Source: Pseudomonadota bacterium
Lineage (GTDB): Bacteria > Pseudomonadota > Gammaproteobacteria > Pseudomonadales > Pseudohongiellaceae
Length of the DNA stretch: 64,000 nucleotides
Assembly: GCA_027592275.1 (NCBI GenBank)
Contig: JAQCKF010000011.1
Span: forward strand, 1-64,000
Direction: 5' to 3'
Part shown: positions 43,973-53,322 of the stretch, piece after piece
Layout: each line of letters starts with the position of its first letter
Numbering within the stretch: position 1 is the stretch's first letter
Position numbers and translations under genes: made by a program
Notes under the pieces: generated by a model
The model's input: the letters and a program-made list of their open reading frames with translations, nothing else
The model's database searches: none
What the model was told of the DNA's origin: nothing

Positions 43973-44119
43973 ATGAGTAAAACACAGAAACCCGAAGATG
44001 AAAATCGTAATTCATGAGTTGCGAGACGATACCGCGCCTGCTATAAACTCGATCTGCCCAACGTCTGAGTACGCTGCGCGCGGGGAATCAGGATGACAAT
44101 AAAAGAGGCAAGAGGCGTT

Positions 44120-44785
44120 ATGGAATTACTACCTGCAATTGAGATGGACTCGCCCAATGGCGCGGCTGTGAATGCGTCGATTATTTGGCTGCACGGTCTT
44201 GGCGCGGATGGTAGTGACTTTGCGCCGCTCGTGCCGCAATTGAGCTTGCCGGATAGTTTTGGGATACGTTTTATTTTCCCCCATGCGCCTTCTATCCCGG
44301 TATCTATCAACAACGGCTTCGTAATGCCCGCTTGGTACGACATCAAAGAGATGGATATAGACAGACACGTCGATGAAGAGCAACTGCAGCAGTCAGCAGC
44401 GGCGGTGCACGCGCTTATCGACAGAGAGATCGAGCGCGGTGTCGACAGCAGTCGCATCATCGTCGCAGGCTTCTCGCAGGGCGGCGCGGTTTCCTTCGAA
44501 GCCGGGCTGACCTATCCAAAGCCGCTGGCGGGCATAATGGCGCTATCAACCTATTTCGCGACCGCGGACAGCATCAAGGTCAATCCTATCCAAAGCGGCA
44601 TGCCGATATTGGTCTGCCACGGCAGCAGGGATCCAGTAGTTGCCGAGGCGCTAGGGCAGAAGAGCGTAGCTACGCTGAAAAACCTAGGATTCGAGCCCCA
44701 ATACAACAGCTACCCGATGGAGCATTCGCTGTGCCCGCAGCAGATCGTGGATATCGCTGACTGGATAGGTCGTACTCTCAGTTAA
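44120..44785 (+). CDS. Carboxylesterase/phospholipase (YpfH/EstB-type alpha/beta hydrolase)
   Basis: A 221-residue cytoplasmic serine hydrolase: SIIWLHGLGADGSDF, PHAPSIPVSINNGFVMPAWY, the nucleophile Ser in AGFSQGGAVSFEAG (near 118), Asp in GSRDPVV and His in YPMEHSLCPQQI. This is the acyl-protein-thioesterase-like carboxylesterase family. The ATG at 44120 is chosen because MELLPAIEM is the usual start and AGAGG lies just upstream; the frame extends to 44093. Confidence 0.93.
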   Translation: MELLPAIEMDSPNGAAVNASIIWLHGLGADGSDFAPLVPQLSLPDSFGIRFIFPHAPSIPVSINNGFVMPAWYDIKEMDIDRHVDEEQLQQSAAAVHALIDREIERGVDSSRIIVAGFSQGGAVSFEAGLTYPKPLAGIMALSTYFATADSIKVNPIQSGMPILVCHGSRDPVVAEALGQKSVATLKNLGFEPQYNSYPMEHSLCPQQIVDIADWIGRTLS

Positions 44786-44847
44786 GATCATGGCTGAGCG
44801 CATAGTCAGGCTCTGCGCCGGCAAAGCTATTTTTAGTAAATCAACTA

Positions 44848-44878
44848 TTGACCTTAGAGTTAGCTCTAAGCTTATACT
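44848..44878 (+). promoter_or_regulatory. MerR-type metal-responsive promoter
   Basis: TTGACC (44848-44853) and TATACT (44873-44878) are separated by 19 bp, the over-long spacer typical of MerR promoters. The spacer contains the palindrome CTTAGAG-TTAG-CTCTAAG (44853-44870). It drives the merR-permease pair. Confidence 0.9.
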
Positions 44879-44923
44879 TGTCCCAAGTTTCAGCCAATTG
44901 GCGTGGATTTTGGGGTCGAGAAC

Positions 44924-45364
44924 ATGTTGAAGATTAGTGAACTCTCACAGCAGACGGGGCTTTCAGCCCACACCCTGCGCTATTACGAGAAACACGGCCT
45001 GATTAATGCCAGCAATCGAAGCGAGGCAGGTTACCGCTTCTATACCGACTCTGACGTGCGCCGTGTGCAGTTCGTAAAGACTGCGCGCAATACCGGGTTC
45101 TCTCTCGCGGATATTGGCCAGCTGCTCTCCATACGAGTGGATAAACTCAGCCACAGCTGTCAGGACGTCACTGACATCACTCAGAAGAAGTTGCTTGAGG
45201 TAAACGCCAAATTGGCAGAGCTGCAATCTATGCAACAGACACTAGAGTTGCTGCTGGAGAGCTGCTGCGGTGGCCCCGAGAATGCTACCCACTGCTCGAT
45301 CATGGAGGCCCTCGATGCGGGGCTATCTAGAGAAGACAAGAACGAAGCGAGGTTAATCAAATGA
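44924..45364 (+). CDS. MerR-family metal regulator, ZntR-like
   Basis: About 146 residues: the winged HTH MLKISELSQQTGLSAHTLRY, YEKHGLINASNRSEAGYRFY, a dimerisation helix, and the metal-binding cysteines in LSHSCQDVTD, LESCCGGPENATHCSI and EALDAGLS, the same pattern as ZntR. ATG at 44924 preferred over GTG 44903, since the HTH then starts at residue 2. It overlaps the exporter gene by 4 bp (ATGA) and is preceded by a MerR-type promoter, so it probably activates both genes on Zn or a related metal. Confidence 0.93.
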   Translation: MLKISELSQQTGLSAHTLRYYEKHGLINASNRSEAGYRFYTDSDVRRVQFVKTARNTGFSLADIGQLLSIRVDKLSHSCQDVTDITQKKLLEVNAKLAELQSMQQTLELLLESCCGGPENATHCSIMEALDAGLSREDKNEARLIK

Positions 45365-46428
45365 GCTTACTGACGATTTTTTGGAATTTACTTGTCGAGA
45401 GTGCGCCTTGGCTGCTCATCGGTTATTTGTTGGCGGGGATCATCTCGCAAGTTATTCCTAGCGAGTGGGTGCACAAGCAGCTGGCAAAGCCGGGCTTCGT
45501 CTCCATCGTAAAGGGTGCGCTTATTGGGGCGCCTTTGCCGCTGTGTTCCTGTGGAGTAATTCCCACAGCGTTGGCTGTGCGCAAAGCAGGAGCATCCAAA
45601 GGCGCCACATCTTCCTTTTTAGTGGCCACTCCAGAAACAGGGGTGGATTCGATCTCGTTTTCCTATGCGGTCCTCGGTCCAGTATTTGCGATCGCGAGGC
45701 CCATTGCAGCGCTGACTAGCGCGATCATTGCTGGAGTGTTGGTGAATAGCTTCGACAAAGAGGACGAGGTAGCAGAACCGGTTAAGGCCGAAAGCAGTTG
45801 CTGCCACAGTGAGAAAAAAGAACAGCCTGAGACAGAACTCAGCCTAGGCGAGAAATTTGTCGCTGCGGTGCAATACGGCTATGGCCGAATGATTTCCGAT
45901 ACGGCGAAATGGCTGGTAATCGGCTTAGTGGCGGCGACCATCATTACCGCTGTCGTGCCGCAATCGTTCTTACTGCAGTGGGGAGATGGTTTGCTGGCCA
46001 TGATCGTCATGGTGATCGTAGGCCTACCTATGTATATCTGCGCAACAGCCTCGACTCCCGTCGCTGCGGGCTTGCTCTTCGCTGGCATCTCACCCGGCGC
46101 CGCTTTGGTGTTCATGCTGACCGGCCCCGCTACAAATATCGCAACTATGGGAGTGATCAAGGAACAGTTGGGTATGCGCTCACTAATCGCCTATATGACG
46201 GGTGTGATCGTGACTGCAATAGCTTGTGGACTTATTTTGAATCAACTCTATGCTTTTTACGGCTGGGAGCTGCAGATTTCTATGATGGTGCATGGCGAGA
46301 GCTACCCACTGTGGAGGCAGCTAGCCGCGGTGTTGTTGTGCGTATTGCTTGCGAGAGTTTGGGTGCAGCCCTTATTTGGGAGTAAGGCTGCTAAGGCGAA
46401 AGAGCCAGAGATGGTTGAGTCGATTTAG
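45361..46428 (+). CDS. Metal exporter permease, SO_0444 family (Cu/Zn efflux)
   Basis: A 355-residue membrane permease with about eight to ten helices. The signature PLPLCSCGVIPTALAVRKAG (near 60) and ATPETGVDSISFSYAVLGP mark the DUF318/ArsP-like permeases; the cytoplasmic loop ESSCCHSEKKEQ is rich in Cys and His, as in SO_0444-type Cu/Zn exporters. The 4-bp overlap with the ZntR-like gene indicates translational coupling. The metal is inferred from the regulator; Zn or Cu are likely. Confidence 0.88.
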   Translation: MSLLTIFWNLLVESAPWLLIGYLLAGIISQVIPSEWVHKQLAKPGFVSIVKGALIGAPLPLCSCGVIPTALAVRKAGASKGATSSFLVATPETGVDSISFSYAVLGPVFAIARPIAALTSAIIAGVLVNSFDKEDEVAEPVKAESSCCHSEKKEQPETELSLGEKFVAAVQYGYGRMISDTAKWLVIGLVAATIITAVVPQSFLLQWGDGLLAMIVMVIVGLPMYICATASTPVAAGLLFAGISPGAALVFMLTGPATNIATMGVIKEQLGMRSLIAYMTGVIVTAIACGLILNQLYAFYGWELQISMMVHGESYPLWRQLAAVLLCVLLARVWVQPLFGSKAAKAKEPEMVESI

Positions 46429-46457
46429 TACAGCCTTAGCTCAGAGTTATCTTGGGA

Positions 46458-47336
46458 TTAACTGAGGTGGATGCGATGCTCGGCATCGAGCCGAAAGACA
46501 CGGTCTGCGGAATCTGGAAGCGTCCGCAGGCAGTGCCGCGTGAGGCGCTCAAAATGTTGAATGAAGCGTTCGATAGCCTTGCGATCCATTATCCCGCTGG
46601 CATCCTTCGCCGCATGCGCTCGCAGCTTCTCTTCCTGCAAACTACGCCATTCTAAGACTTGCTCGAATCCCGGTGCTTGTAACATCAGCAGCATGTGGAT
46701 TTGTTCGAATAGGGGTTGGTAGCTTCCCGCCAGTTTTTGATTGACGTAGGCGCGCCAACGACCGTCGCTATCTTCATTGATCTCCAATTCATTACTGGGG
46801 TGGGTGAGCTCATCCTGGCCTTGCGCTTTTGCGCCAACGAACCAGCCTTCGAAAATGATAATGTCTACCGGCCCACGTATTTGCTGGCAGGCATCAAGCC
46901 GGCGGCAGTCATCAAGCGACTTGTCGAATCCGGGAAGGGTGACTTGCTGCTCAGGGCCTGCCTCGGCGAGCTGTTTAAGCAAGTGCAGCGCGAGATCTAC
47001 ATCGTGGGTGCCGGGCACACCGCGTGATCGTAAAAGGGGATGAATTTCATCCGCCAATTCCTGCCGCTTTGCCTTGGAATAGTAGAAGTCATCGATGGAA
47101 AGATTGGCTACGCGCCGACCGCTGCCCGTGAGCAGGGAGCTCAGCAAATTTGCCAGCGTAGACTTTCCCGTTCCTTGGGCGCCGTTGATGCCGATTAGAA
47201 GTGGGCCTTGCCGGTTCGATTGAAGTTGGGCTTCAATATCGCGAACCAGCGGTAAGAAGCACTGCGTCGCATCCTCCAAATAAGTCGATGGGAGACGCTC
47301 ATGCTGGATAAAATCTTTAATAAGCTGTTGATACAT
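46458..47336 (-). CDS. P-loop kinase, D-glycerate 3-kinase-like
   Basis: A 292-residue ATP-binding protein. Walker A is GINGAQGTGKST (49-60); the lid segment LSIDDFYYSKAKRQELA, GVPGTHDVDLALHLL, TLPGFDKSLDD and IIFEGWFVG follow. These are the features of the YggC/Tda10/plant-type glycerate kinase family. It would phosphorylate glycerate to 3-phosphoglycerate, but kinases of this fold have other substrates, so the reaction is provisional. ATG at 47336. It is convergent with the exporter gene. Confidence 0.85.
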   Translation of the reverse strand: MYQQLIKDFIQHERLPSTYLEDATQCFLPLVRDIEAQLQSNRQGPLLIGINGAQGTGKSTLANLLSSLLTGSGRRVANLSIDDFYYSKAKRQELADEIHPLLRSRGVPGTHDVDLALHLLKQLAEAGPEQQVTLPGFDKSLDDCRRLDACQQIRGPVDIIIFEGWFVGAKAQGQDELTHPSNELEINEDSDGRWRAYVNQKLAGSYQPLFEQIHMLLMLQAPGFEQVLEWRSLQEEKLRAHAAKDASGIMDRKAIERFIQHFERLTRHCLRTLPDSADRVFRLDAEHRIHLS

Positions 47337-47556
47337 TGTGCGTAGGTTAACAGCTAAGAAATTGCAAAGGCAAAAATTGATTCAGTACACACTGTTCGGT
47401 GTGTTCGGAAAACATCCTGTGTTAGCATCGAATCAGTAACTCAACTTCTACTGCAGCTAGGCGATTTCATCTCTTTTCGTCTAGTGGCTTACGTTTAATT
47501 CTTGATGCCTAATTCTTAGCATCTAGCTCTAAGCACGACAACCGATTCTACTCACC

Positions 47557-48732
47557 ATGAAATCTTCACTGCTGCCAGAACGACCCTTGATTATATCGCC
47601 CACGTTAGCGGCGACCATAGGCTTGGAGGAGGCGGTCATGCTGCAGGTCTTGGCGGAGCTAATCCACGGCAAGGAAATCTGTCGACGCGCGTCGAACCCG
47701 AACCTGGAATGGGCCGTGCTGAGCGACAGCGATTTTCAGACTGCTTTTCCTTTCTGGAGCACCGTAGACATTCGCCGGGTGCAGAACAGCTTACAGAATT
47801 TGGGTCTCATAGTTGTTGATCCAATTGCCGAGTCACGCACTAGCTTCTTTGCAATAGACGATCCCAGTAACGAGTCAGCAGGCAGCAATTCTGTCAATGT
47901 TCAGCCTGCGCCTAGCAGGCAGCCCGAAATGCCTCAAACTGCAGCGTCGATTTCGGCACCCTCGATTCCCAGTAGTGGCAGTGCCTCATTGATAGCGCCT
48001 GATTGGCAGCCCAGTCTCGATTGGATCAAGAAATGCCAACAACACAATGTGCCAGAAGAATTTGTAAATGCCCTTATCCCTGAGTTCGTTAGCTATTGGC
48101 GCGACCGCGGTCAGGCGCGCTTTTCTTGGGGAAATGCATTCTATAAGCACGTGTTAAAGGAATGGCGTAACGAACAAACTCGCAAAGGGGCTTTTGAGCT
48201 TGCGACCGAGATGTCCGCTACATGGCGTCCTAGTGGAGATGCGATTGGCATCTTAGAGATTTCGGGTATTAACAGCAGCTTTATAGAAGATGCTATCCCT
48301 GAGTTTGTGCTCTACTGGCGCGAGCGGGGCATGGTTAACGGCGCATGGAATACGAAGTTCATCGAGCACATACGCAGACAGTGGGCGAAATTTTCGGCCT
48401 CATTTGGCTACGATGATACGCCGAAAGCGATTCAGGCGAATTGGCTGCCTAGCAATGACTGTTTCGAGATATTGCAGTTGGCGGAAATCGATGAAGAGTA
48501 TGCTAAAAGCAAGATTCCCGAGTTCGTCATGTATTGGAAAGACAGTCAGCAGGTAAAGTCATCTTGGAACACGGTGTTTCTACAATTCATCAAACAAGAC
48601 TGGGCGCGGCAGCTGAAACAAACTGAAGGTGCAGATGTAGGCTATGCAGAAAATCAATCCCTTGTTGGATCAAGCCAGCAAAGAGTTAAAGAAAGATTCC
48701 AGCGAATCGCTGACCGAAGTTGGGCGGAATAG
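47557..48732 (+). CDS. DnaT-like primosome protein with three DnaT repeats
   Basis: A 391-residue protein. An N-terminal winged-helix-like domain (about 1-90) is followed by a linker and three copies of the DnaT ssDNA-binding domain, at about 149-210 (WQPSLDWIKK), 222-283 (WRPSGDAIGI) and 295-355 (WLPSNDCFEI). Each has the pattern IPEFVxYWxDRGxxxxSWNxxFxxHxxxxW. E. coli DnaT has one such domain. The gene overlaps the next one by 89 bp. I infer a role in loading DnaB at primosomes together with the lambda-P-like partner. Confidence 0.85.
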   Translation: MKSSLLPERPLIISPTLAATIGLEEAVMLQVLAELIHGKEICRRASNPNLEWAVLSDSDFQTAFPFWSTVDIRRVQNSLQNLGLIVVDPIAESRTSFFAIDDPSNESAGSNSVNVQPAPSRQPEMPQTAASISAPSIPSSGSASLIAPDWQPSLDWIKKCQQHNVPEEFVNALIPEFVSYWRDRGQARFSWGNAFYKHVLKEWRNEQTRKGAFELATEMSATWRPSGDAIGILEISGINSSFIEDAIPEFVLYWRERGMVNGAWNTKFIEHIRRQWAKFSASFGYDDTPKAIQANWLPSNDCFEILQLAEIDEEYAKSKIPEFVMYWKDSQQVKSSWNTVFLQFIKQDWARQLKQTEGADVGYAENQSLVGSSQQRVKERFQRIADRSWAE

Positions 48733-49357
48733 ATCCGTTCCGATTGTTAGTGAGGGTGTGGCGGAATCCACTGGCGAGTTTAACGATGACGCCAAGCTCG
48801 ACCGTGTCGATGCGATAAATCAGATTTTCGCAGAATTTGAGTTCGCTTATCACAATCAATTTCATAAAGCCTTCAGCAATGTGGAAAGCCAGATTATCGC
48901 CAAGAAGTATTGGCTTGGTACTCTCGAGCAGTACTCTCCACTGCAGATCGTGCATGCGGCAAAGCAGGTAATTCGAACGCAGGATTATCTGCCGTCGATA
49001 GCGGCCTTGGTGAAGGCCTGTGAGCAGGGATTAGATTTGTTTGGTTTGCCGTCGCCGCGACAGGCCTATATTGAAGCCTGTGCAGCGTCATCGCCTAAGC
49101 GTGATTATCCATGGAGTCATGAGGCGGTGTATCTAGCTGGGCAGGGCGCGGGTTGGTTTGTTCTTGCGAGCGAGTCCGAATCCGCCTCCTTCCCGCTGTT
49201 CGACTATCACTACCAGCTGCTTTGCCGGCGCGTGATAAGTGGAGAGCAGCTAGAAGCGGCAGTAGTTACGCCTCTTCCCGACAAGATCGCGCGCCCACTG
49301 AGCAAGGATGAGGCGAAGGCACGTTTTGCGAAAATGCGAGACGAGCTGGGACTCTAG
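48644..49357 (+). CDS. Lambda P-like replication (helicase loader) protein
   Basis: A 237-residue protein with an N-terminal disordered part and then FAEFEFAYHNQFHKAFSNVE, KKYWLGTLEQYSPLQIVHAA and YLPSIAALVKACEQG, as in phage lambda P-type helicase loaders. It overlaps the DnaT-like gene by 89 bp, so the ATG at 48644 lies well inside the upstream frame. Pairs of DnaT-like and P-like genes occur in other gammaproteobacterial chromosomes; no phage genes are adjacent here. A DnaB-loading function is inferred. Confidence 0.8.
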   Translation: MQKINPLLDQASKELKKDSSESLTEVGRNRSVPIVSEGVAESTGEFNDDAKLDRVDAINQIFAEFEFAYHNQFHKAFSNVESQIIAKKYWLGTLEQYSPLQIVHAAKQVIRTQDYLPSIAALVKACEQGLDLFGLPSPRQAYIEACAASSPKRDYPWSHEAVYLAGQGAGWFVLASESESASFPLFDYHYQLLCRRVISGEQLEAAVVTPLPDKIARPLSKDEAKARFAKMRDELGL

Positions 49358-49383
49358 TTCTTGCTCTGGCGCCAATCTACGCA

Positions 49384-51054
49384 CTAGCCATTTAACTTCT
49401 TGTACTTAACGCGTGTCGGTTCGTTGGAATCGCCGGTACGCTTTCTGCGTTCCGCCTCATAGTCTGTGTAGTTCCCTTCGTGCCAGGTGACTTCGCTTTC
49501 ACCTTCGAACGCGAGGATGTGAGTGCAGATACGGTCAAGAAACCAGCGATCGTGCGAGACCACAATGACGCAACCTGGATAGGCGAGCAGGCCTTCTTCG
49601 AGGGCGCGCAAAGTTTCAACATCCAGATCGTTAGTTGGCTCGTCCAGCAGCAGAACATTGCCGCCGCGCTTCAGCAGCTTCGCCATATGTAAGCGGTTGC
49701 GTTCACCGCCCGATAGGTCTTTCACAAATTTCTGCTGATCGCCGCCCTTGAAGTTAAAGCGACTGGCATAGGCTCTGGAGGAGACCTCATACCTGCCAAT
49801 TTGCAATTGCTCCTGTCCATCAGAAATTTCCTGCCAGACGGTGTTCTCACCAACGAGCTCATCGCGGCTCTGATCGACATAGGCAAGATCAACTGTCTCT
49901 CCTAATTCTATCGAACCACTATCGGGTTGTTCCGTGCCAACGAGCATGCGCAAGAACGTCGTCTTACCAGCACCATTGCCACCGATGATACCGATGATGC
50001 TTCCCTTGGGTACCGAGAAGCTCAGGTTCTCGATCAGGCTCTTATCCAGGAAGCCCTTGCAGAGGTCTTTTACCTCGATGACTTTATCCCCCAATCTGTT
50101 GCCCGGAGGAATATATAATTCAGACGTCTCATTACGTTTCTGGAAGTCTAGTGAATTCAGCTCCTCGAAGCGCGCGATACGGGCCTTGCTTTTGGACTGT
50201 CTTCCCTTGGGGTTCGCTCGCACCCATTCCAGTTCAGACTTTATAGTGCGCTCGTGGGCGGCTTCTTTCTTAGCCTCTGATTCCAGTCGCTGCTCTTTCG
50301 TTTCAAGCCAGTTAGTGTAGTTGCCTTCGTAGGGGATGCCATAGCCGCGGTCCAATTCGAGAATCCAACCTGCGGCATTATCGAGAAAGTAGCGATCGTG
50401 AGTGATCGCAACCACGGTGCCTGGATAGTCTTGCAGGAAGCGTTCTAGCCAGCCGACACTTTCAGCATCTAGATGGTTCGTTGGCTCATCGAGTAGCAAC
50501 ATGTCTGGCTTGCTCAGTAGTAGCCGGCAAAGGGCTACACGGCGTCGCTCTCCTCCGGACAATTTGCTTACGTCGGCATCCCATGGCGGCAGGCGCAGAG
50601 CATCAGCGGCTCGCTCTAAAACCCGTTCGATCTCCCAGCCATCGCAGGTATCGATCTTGGTCTGCAGCTCGCCCTGTTGCTCCAACAGTTCGGTCATCTC
50701 CTCGTCGCTCATGGGCTCAGCGAATTTGTCGCTTATCGCATTGAAGTCTTCTACGAGACTGATGATCTCCTGCACACCCTGCTGTACGTTGCCGCGCACA
50801 TCTAGATCTTCATCCAGCTGGGGCTCCTGCGGAAGGTAGCCGATATTGATGTCAGACTGCGCGCGCGCTTCCCCATTAAACTCCGTGTCTAGACCGGCCA
50901 TGATTCGCAGCAGCGTCGATTTGCCGGAGCCATTCAGGCCCAATACACCTATCTTTGCCCCAGGGAAAAAGGACAATGAGATGTCTTTCAGAATTTGTCG
51001 TTTCGGCGGGACGATCTTGCTGACTTGATGCATGGTGTAAACAAATTGTGCCAT
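49384..51054 (-). CDS. ettA: Energy-dependent translational throttle protein EttA
   Basis: An ABC-F protein that binds the ribosomal E site and gates translation when ADP is high. The start ATG at 51054 (MAQFVYTMHQVSKIVPPKRQ) gives 556 residues, the E. coli length; the frame extends to 51153 but only this Met matches the family. Two ABC domains are present: Walker A GLNGSGKST and GGNGAGKTT, signature LSGGERRRVALC and LSGGERNRLHMA, with the ABC-F linker between (about 245-320). Confidence 0.97.
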   Translation of the reverse strand: MAQFVYTMHQVSKIVPPKRQILKDISLSFFPGAKIGVLGLNGSGKSTLLRIMAGLDTEFNGEARAQSDINIGYLPQEPQLDEDLDVRGNVQQGVQEIISLVEDFNAISDKFAEPMSDEEMTELLEQQGELQTKIDTCDGWEIERVLERAADALRLPPWDADVSKLSGGERRRVALCRLLLSKPDMLLLDEPTNHLDAESVGWLERFLQDYPGTVVAITHDRYFLDNAAGWILELDRGYGIPYEGNYTNWLETKEQRLESEAKKEAAHERTIKSELEWVRANPKGRQSKSKARIARFEELNSLDFQKRNETSELYIPPGNRLGDKVIEVKDLCKGFLDKSLIENLSFSVPKGSIIGIIGGNGAGKTTFLRMLVGTEQPDSGSIELGETVDLAYVDQSRDELVGENTVWQEISDGQEQLQIGRYEVSSRAYASRFNFKGGDQQKFVKDLSGGERNRLHMAKLLKRGGNVLLLDEPTNDLDVETLRALEEGLLAYPGCVIVVSHDRWFLDRICTHILAFEGESEVTWHEGNYTDYEAERRKRTGDSNEPTRVKYKKLNG

Positions 51055-51424
51055 TGAACTGTTTCCTAAGAATAGCGTTTGTAAATTTAACGTTTCTGAA
51101 AATAATACCTTCAATACAAGGTCTTGGGGCTGAAGCGAATACCCTGTGCCCACTCAATAGTGCCGCTGGCGCGGCTGCAACAATGCTTGCACCGATCGAT
51201 CGCTATTATGGCACAAGCATAGTGCACTTTTCTGCCCAATCGCGGGCCTCAATCGGGGCAGAATACTAAGAATATTAATGCTCAAAGAAAGCTCATCATG
51301 TAGAATAGCGCCTTCAAAAACCCTGATATGCAAACATAATCGCGAAAGCGAATCTGGCATAAATCGGGAAAAAATTCCAGATTCAAGCATAACCCTCATA
51401 ACCAGTAACCCTTCGGAGTAGCAG
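51055..51424. other. Divergent promoter region between ettA and glyA
   Basis: 370 bp. A GNRA-tetraloop hairpin TCGC-GAAA-GCGA lies at 51340-51351 in the glyA leader. A possible -10 TAGAAT is at 51301-51306 with no convincing -35. A weak half-match to a PurR operator (ATGCAAACATAATC) occurs near 51328. No gene or known riboswitch was recognised. Confidence 0.5.
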
Positions 51425-52678
51425 ATGTTTAAGAGCGACACTAGTCTTTCAGAATTTGACCCAGAAATTAGCGCGGCCATTGAAAAAGAGAGAACTCGCC
51501 AAGAGCAACACATCGAGCTAATCGCATCCGAGAATTACACAAGCCCGCTGGTTATGGAGGCGCAGGGTTCAGTGCTAACCAATAAATATGCCGAAGGTTA
51601 TCCCGGCAAGCGATACTACGGTGGCTGCGAGCACGTTGATGTTATCGAGAACTTGGCTATTGCTCGAGCGAAGGAATTGTTCGGGGCGGACTATGCAAAC
51701 GTGCAGCCACACTCAGGCTCGCAGGCAAACGCTGCTGTCTACATGGCGCTATTGAAGCCAGGCGATACGGTGTTGGGCATGAGCCTGGCAGATGGCGGAC
51801 ACCTTACTCATGGTGCCAGTGTGAGCTTCTCAGGAAGAATCTACAATGCTGTGCAATACGGCCTGCATAGCGAAACCGGCGACATTGACTACGAGCAGGT
51901 GAATGCGCTTGCTCAGGAACATAAGCCGAAAATGATCATGGCTGGCTTCTCCGCGTTTTCTCGTGTTGTCGATTGGCAGAAATTCCGCGATATAGCGGAC
52001 AGCATCGGTGCTTACTTCGTGGTCGACATGGCTCACGTCGCGGGATTGATCGCTGCCGGCGTCTATCCAAGCCCGGTAAACATCGCTGATGTCACTACGT
52101 CAACTACGCACAAGACCCTGCGCGGGCCGCGCGGTGGAATCATCCTCGCCAAAGCGAATCCTGATCTAGAGAAGAAGCTCAACTTTGCAGTATTCCCAGA
52201 GAGCCAAGGCGGGCCATTGATGCACGTCATTGCAGCGAAGGCAGTGTGCTTTAAAGAAGCAATGAGTGAAGACTTCAAGAACTATCAGGCGCAGGTAGTC
52301 GCTAACGCAAGAACTATGGCGAAGGGATTTATCGATAGAGGCTTCGATATTGTGTCAGGCGGGACGGACGACCATCTATTCCTTCTCAGCTTAATCAAAC
52401 AGGATATTACTGGCAAAGATGCCGATGCGGCTTTGGGGCGAGCGAATATTACGGTTAACAAGAACGCCGTACCAAACGACCCGAGGTCGCCGTTCGTAAC
52501 AAGCGGCCTGCGCCTAGGCTCGCCTGCAATCACCACGCGCGGGTTCGGTGAGGTTGAGGTTGCCGATCTAACTGCTTGGATGTGTGATATTCTCGATGAT
52601 ATAGAAAACGAAGCGGTGATAGCCGAAGTAAAGCAGAAGGTAGTTGAGCTCTGCGCACGCTTTCCTGTGTATCAATAA
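51425..52678 (+). CDS. glyA: Serine hydroxymethyltransferase
   Basis: A PLP enzyme that interconverts serine and glycine and feeds one-carbon units to folate. 417 residues, the E. coli length. PLP lysine is in [15 protein letters not shown] (near 229); also present are [35 protein letters not shown] and [18 protein letters not shown] lies before the ATG. nrdR and the rib genes follow on the same strand, a common arrangement. Confidence 0.98.
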   Translation: MFKSDTSLSEFDPEISAAIEKERTRQEQHIELIASENYTSPLVMEAQGSVLTNKYAEGYPGKRYYGGCEHVDVIENLAIARAKELFGADYANVQPHSGSQANAAVYMALLKPGDTVLGMSLADGGHLTHGASVSFSGRIYNAVQYGLHSETGDIDYEQVNALAQEHKPKMIMAGFSAFSRVVDWQKFRDIADSIGAYFVVDMAHVAGLIAAGVYPSPVNIADVTTSTTHKTLRGPRGGIILAKANPDLEKKLNFAVFPESQGGPLMHVIAAKAVCFKEAMSEDFKNYQAQVVANARTMAKGFIDRGFDIVSGGTDDHLFLLSLIKQDITGKDADAALGRANITVNKNAVPNDPRSPFVTSGLRLGSPAITTRGFGEVEVADLTAWMCDILDDIENEAVIAEVKQKVVELCARFPVYQ

Positions 52679-52768
52679 GCGTAGTGAGTGGTAGCTGACT
52701 CCTTAGATGAGTCAATCGAGATAACCCCTTGCTGCATTATTAGAATATTAGTTGAATGAGTGGTTTTT

Positions 52769-53230
52769 ATGCATTGTCCCTTTTGTGGAGCGATTGACAC
52801 CAAAGTAATAGATTCTCGATTAGTAACCGAGGGCAATAATGTCCGTCGCAGACGCGAGTGCATTACCTGCGAAGAGAGATTTACCACCTACGAGTCTGCC
52901 GAATTGGTGATGCCAAGAATCATCAAGACGGATGGCATACGAGAGCCTTTCAACGAAGATAAGTTGATGATGGGCCTAACCAAGGCTTTAGAGAAGCGCC
53001 CTGTAAGTATCGAGAAGGTGGAAGAAGCGATTACGCGCATCAAGGCAAGCCTGCGCTCCAGCGGAGAGCGGGAGGTACAATCTAGAGCTGTTGGCGAACA
53101 GGTGATGATCGAGCTTCGCGATTTAGATGAAGTGGCTTTTGTTAGATTTGCCTCGGTCTATCGGAGCTTCAAAGATCTCGATGAATTTCGAGCGGAAATT
53201 GACCGCCTCTCCAAAGATAATTCTAAATAA
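52769..53230 (+). CDS. nrdR: Transcriptional repressor NrdR
   Basis: Represses ribonucleotide reductase genes, sensing ATP/dATP. 153 residues from ATG 52769 ([17 protein letters not shown]); a GTG at 52760 is in frame but the zinc ribbon starts at the ATG. Zinc cysteines are 3, 6, 31 and 34, and the ATP-cone domain covers about 49-139 ([20 protein letters not shown]). No NrdR box was identified in the window. Usual partner upstream of ribD. Confidence 0.97.
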   Translation: MHCPFCGAIDTKVIDSRLVTEGNNVRRRRECITCEERFTTYESAELVMPRIIKTDGIREPFNEDKLMMGLTKALEKRPVSIEKVEEAITRIKASLRSSGEREVQSRAVGEQVMIELRDLDEVAFVRFASVYRSFKDLDEFRAEIDRLSKDNSK

Positions 53231-53322
53231 GATCAGAGAATTTTCCAGTCTCGGTAACGGCGGAAGCTGCCTCAAAGCCACCTTCTCGAGAAATCCGGTT
53301 TCTGTAAAACGAAGTCTCATTC

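Noticed and set aside
51325..51345. PurR-like operator in the glyA leader
   Set aside because: Only one half (ATGCAAAC) resembles the consensus; the other half does not match, and the position relative to the promoter is unknown.
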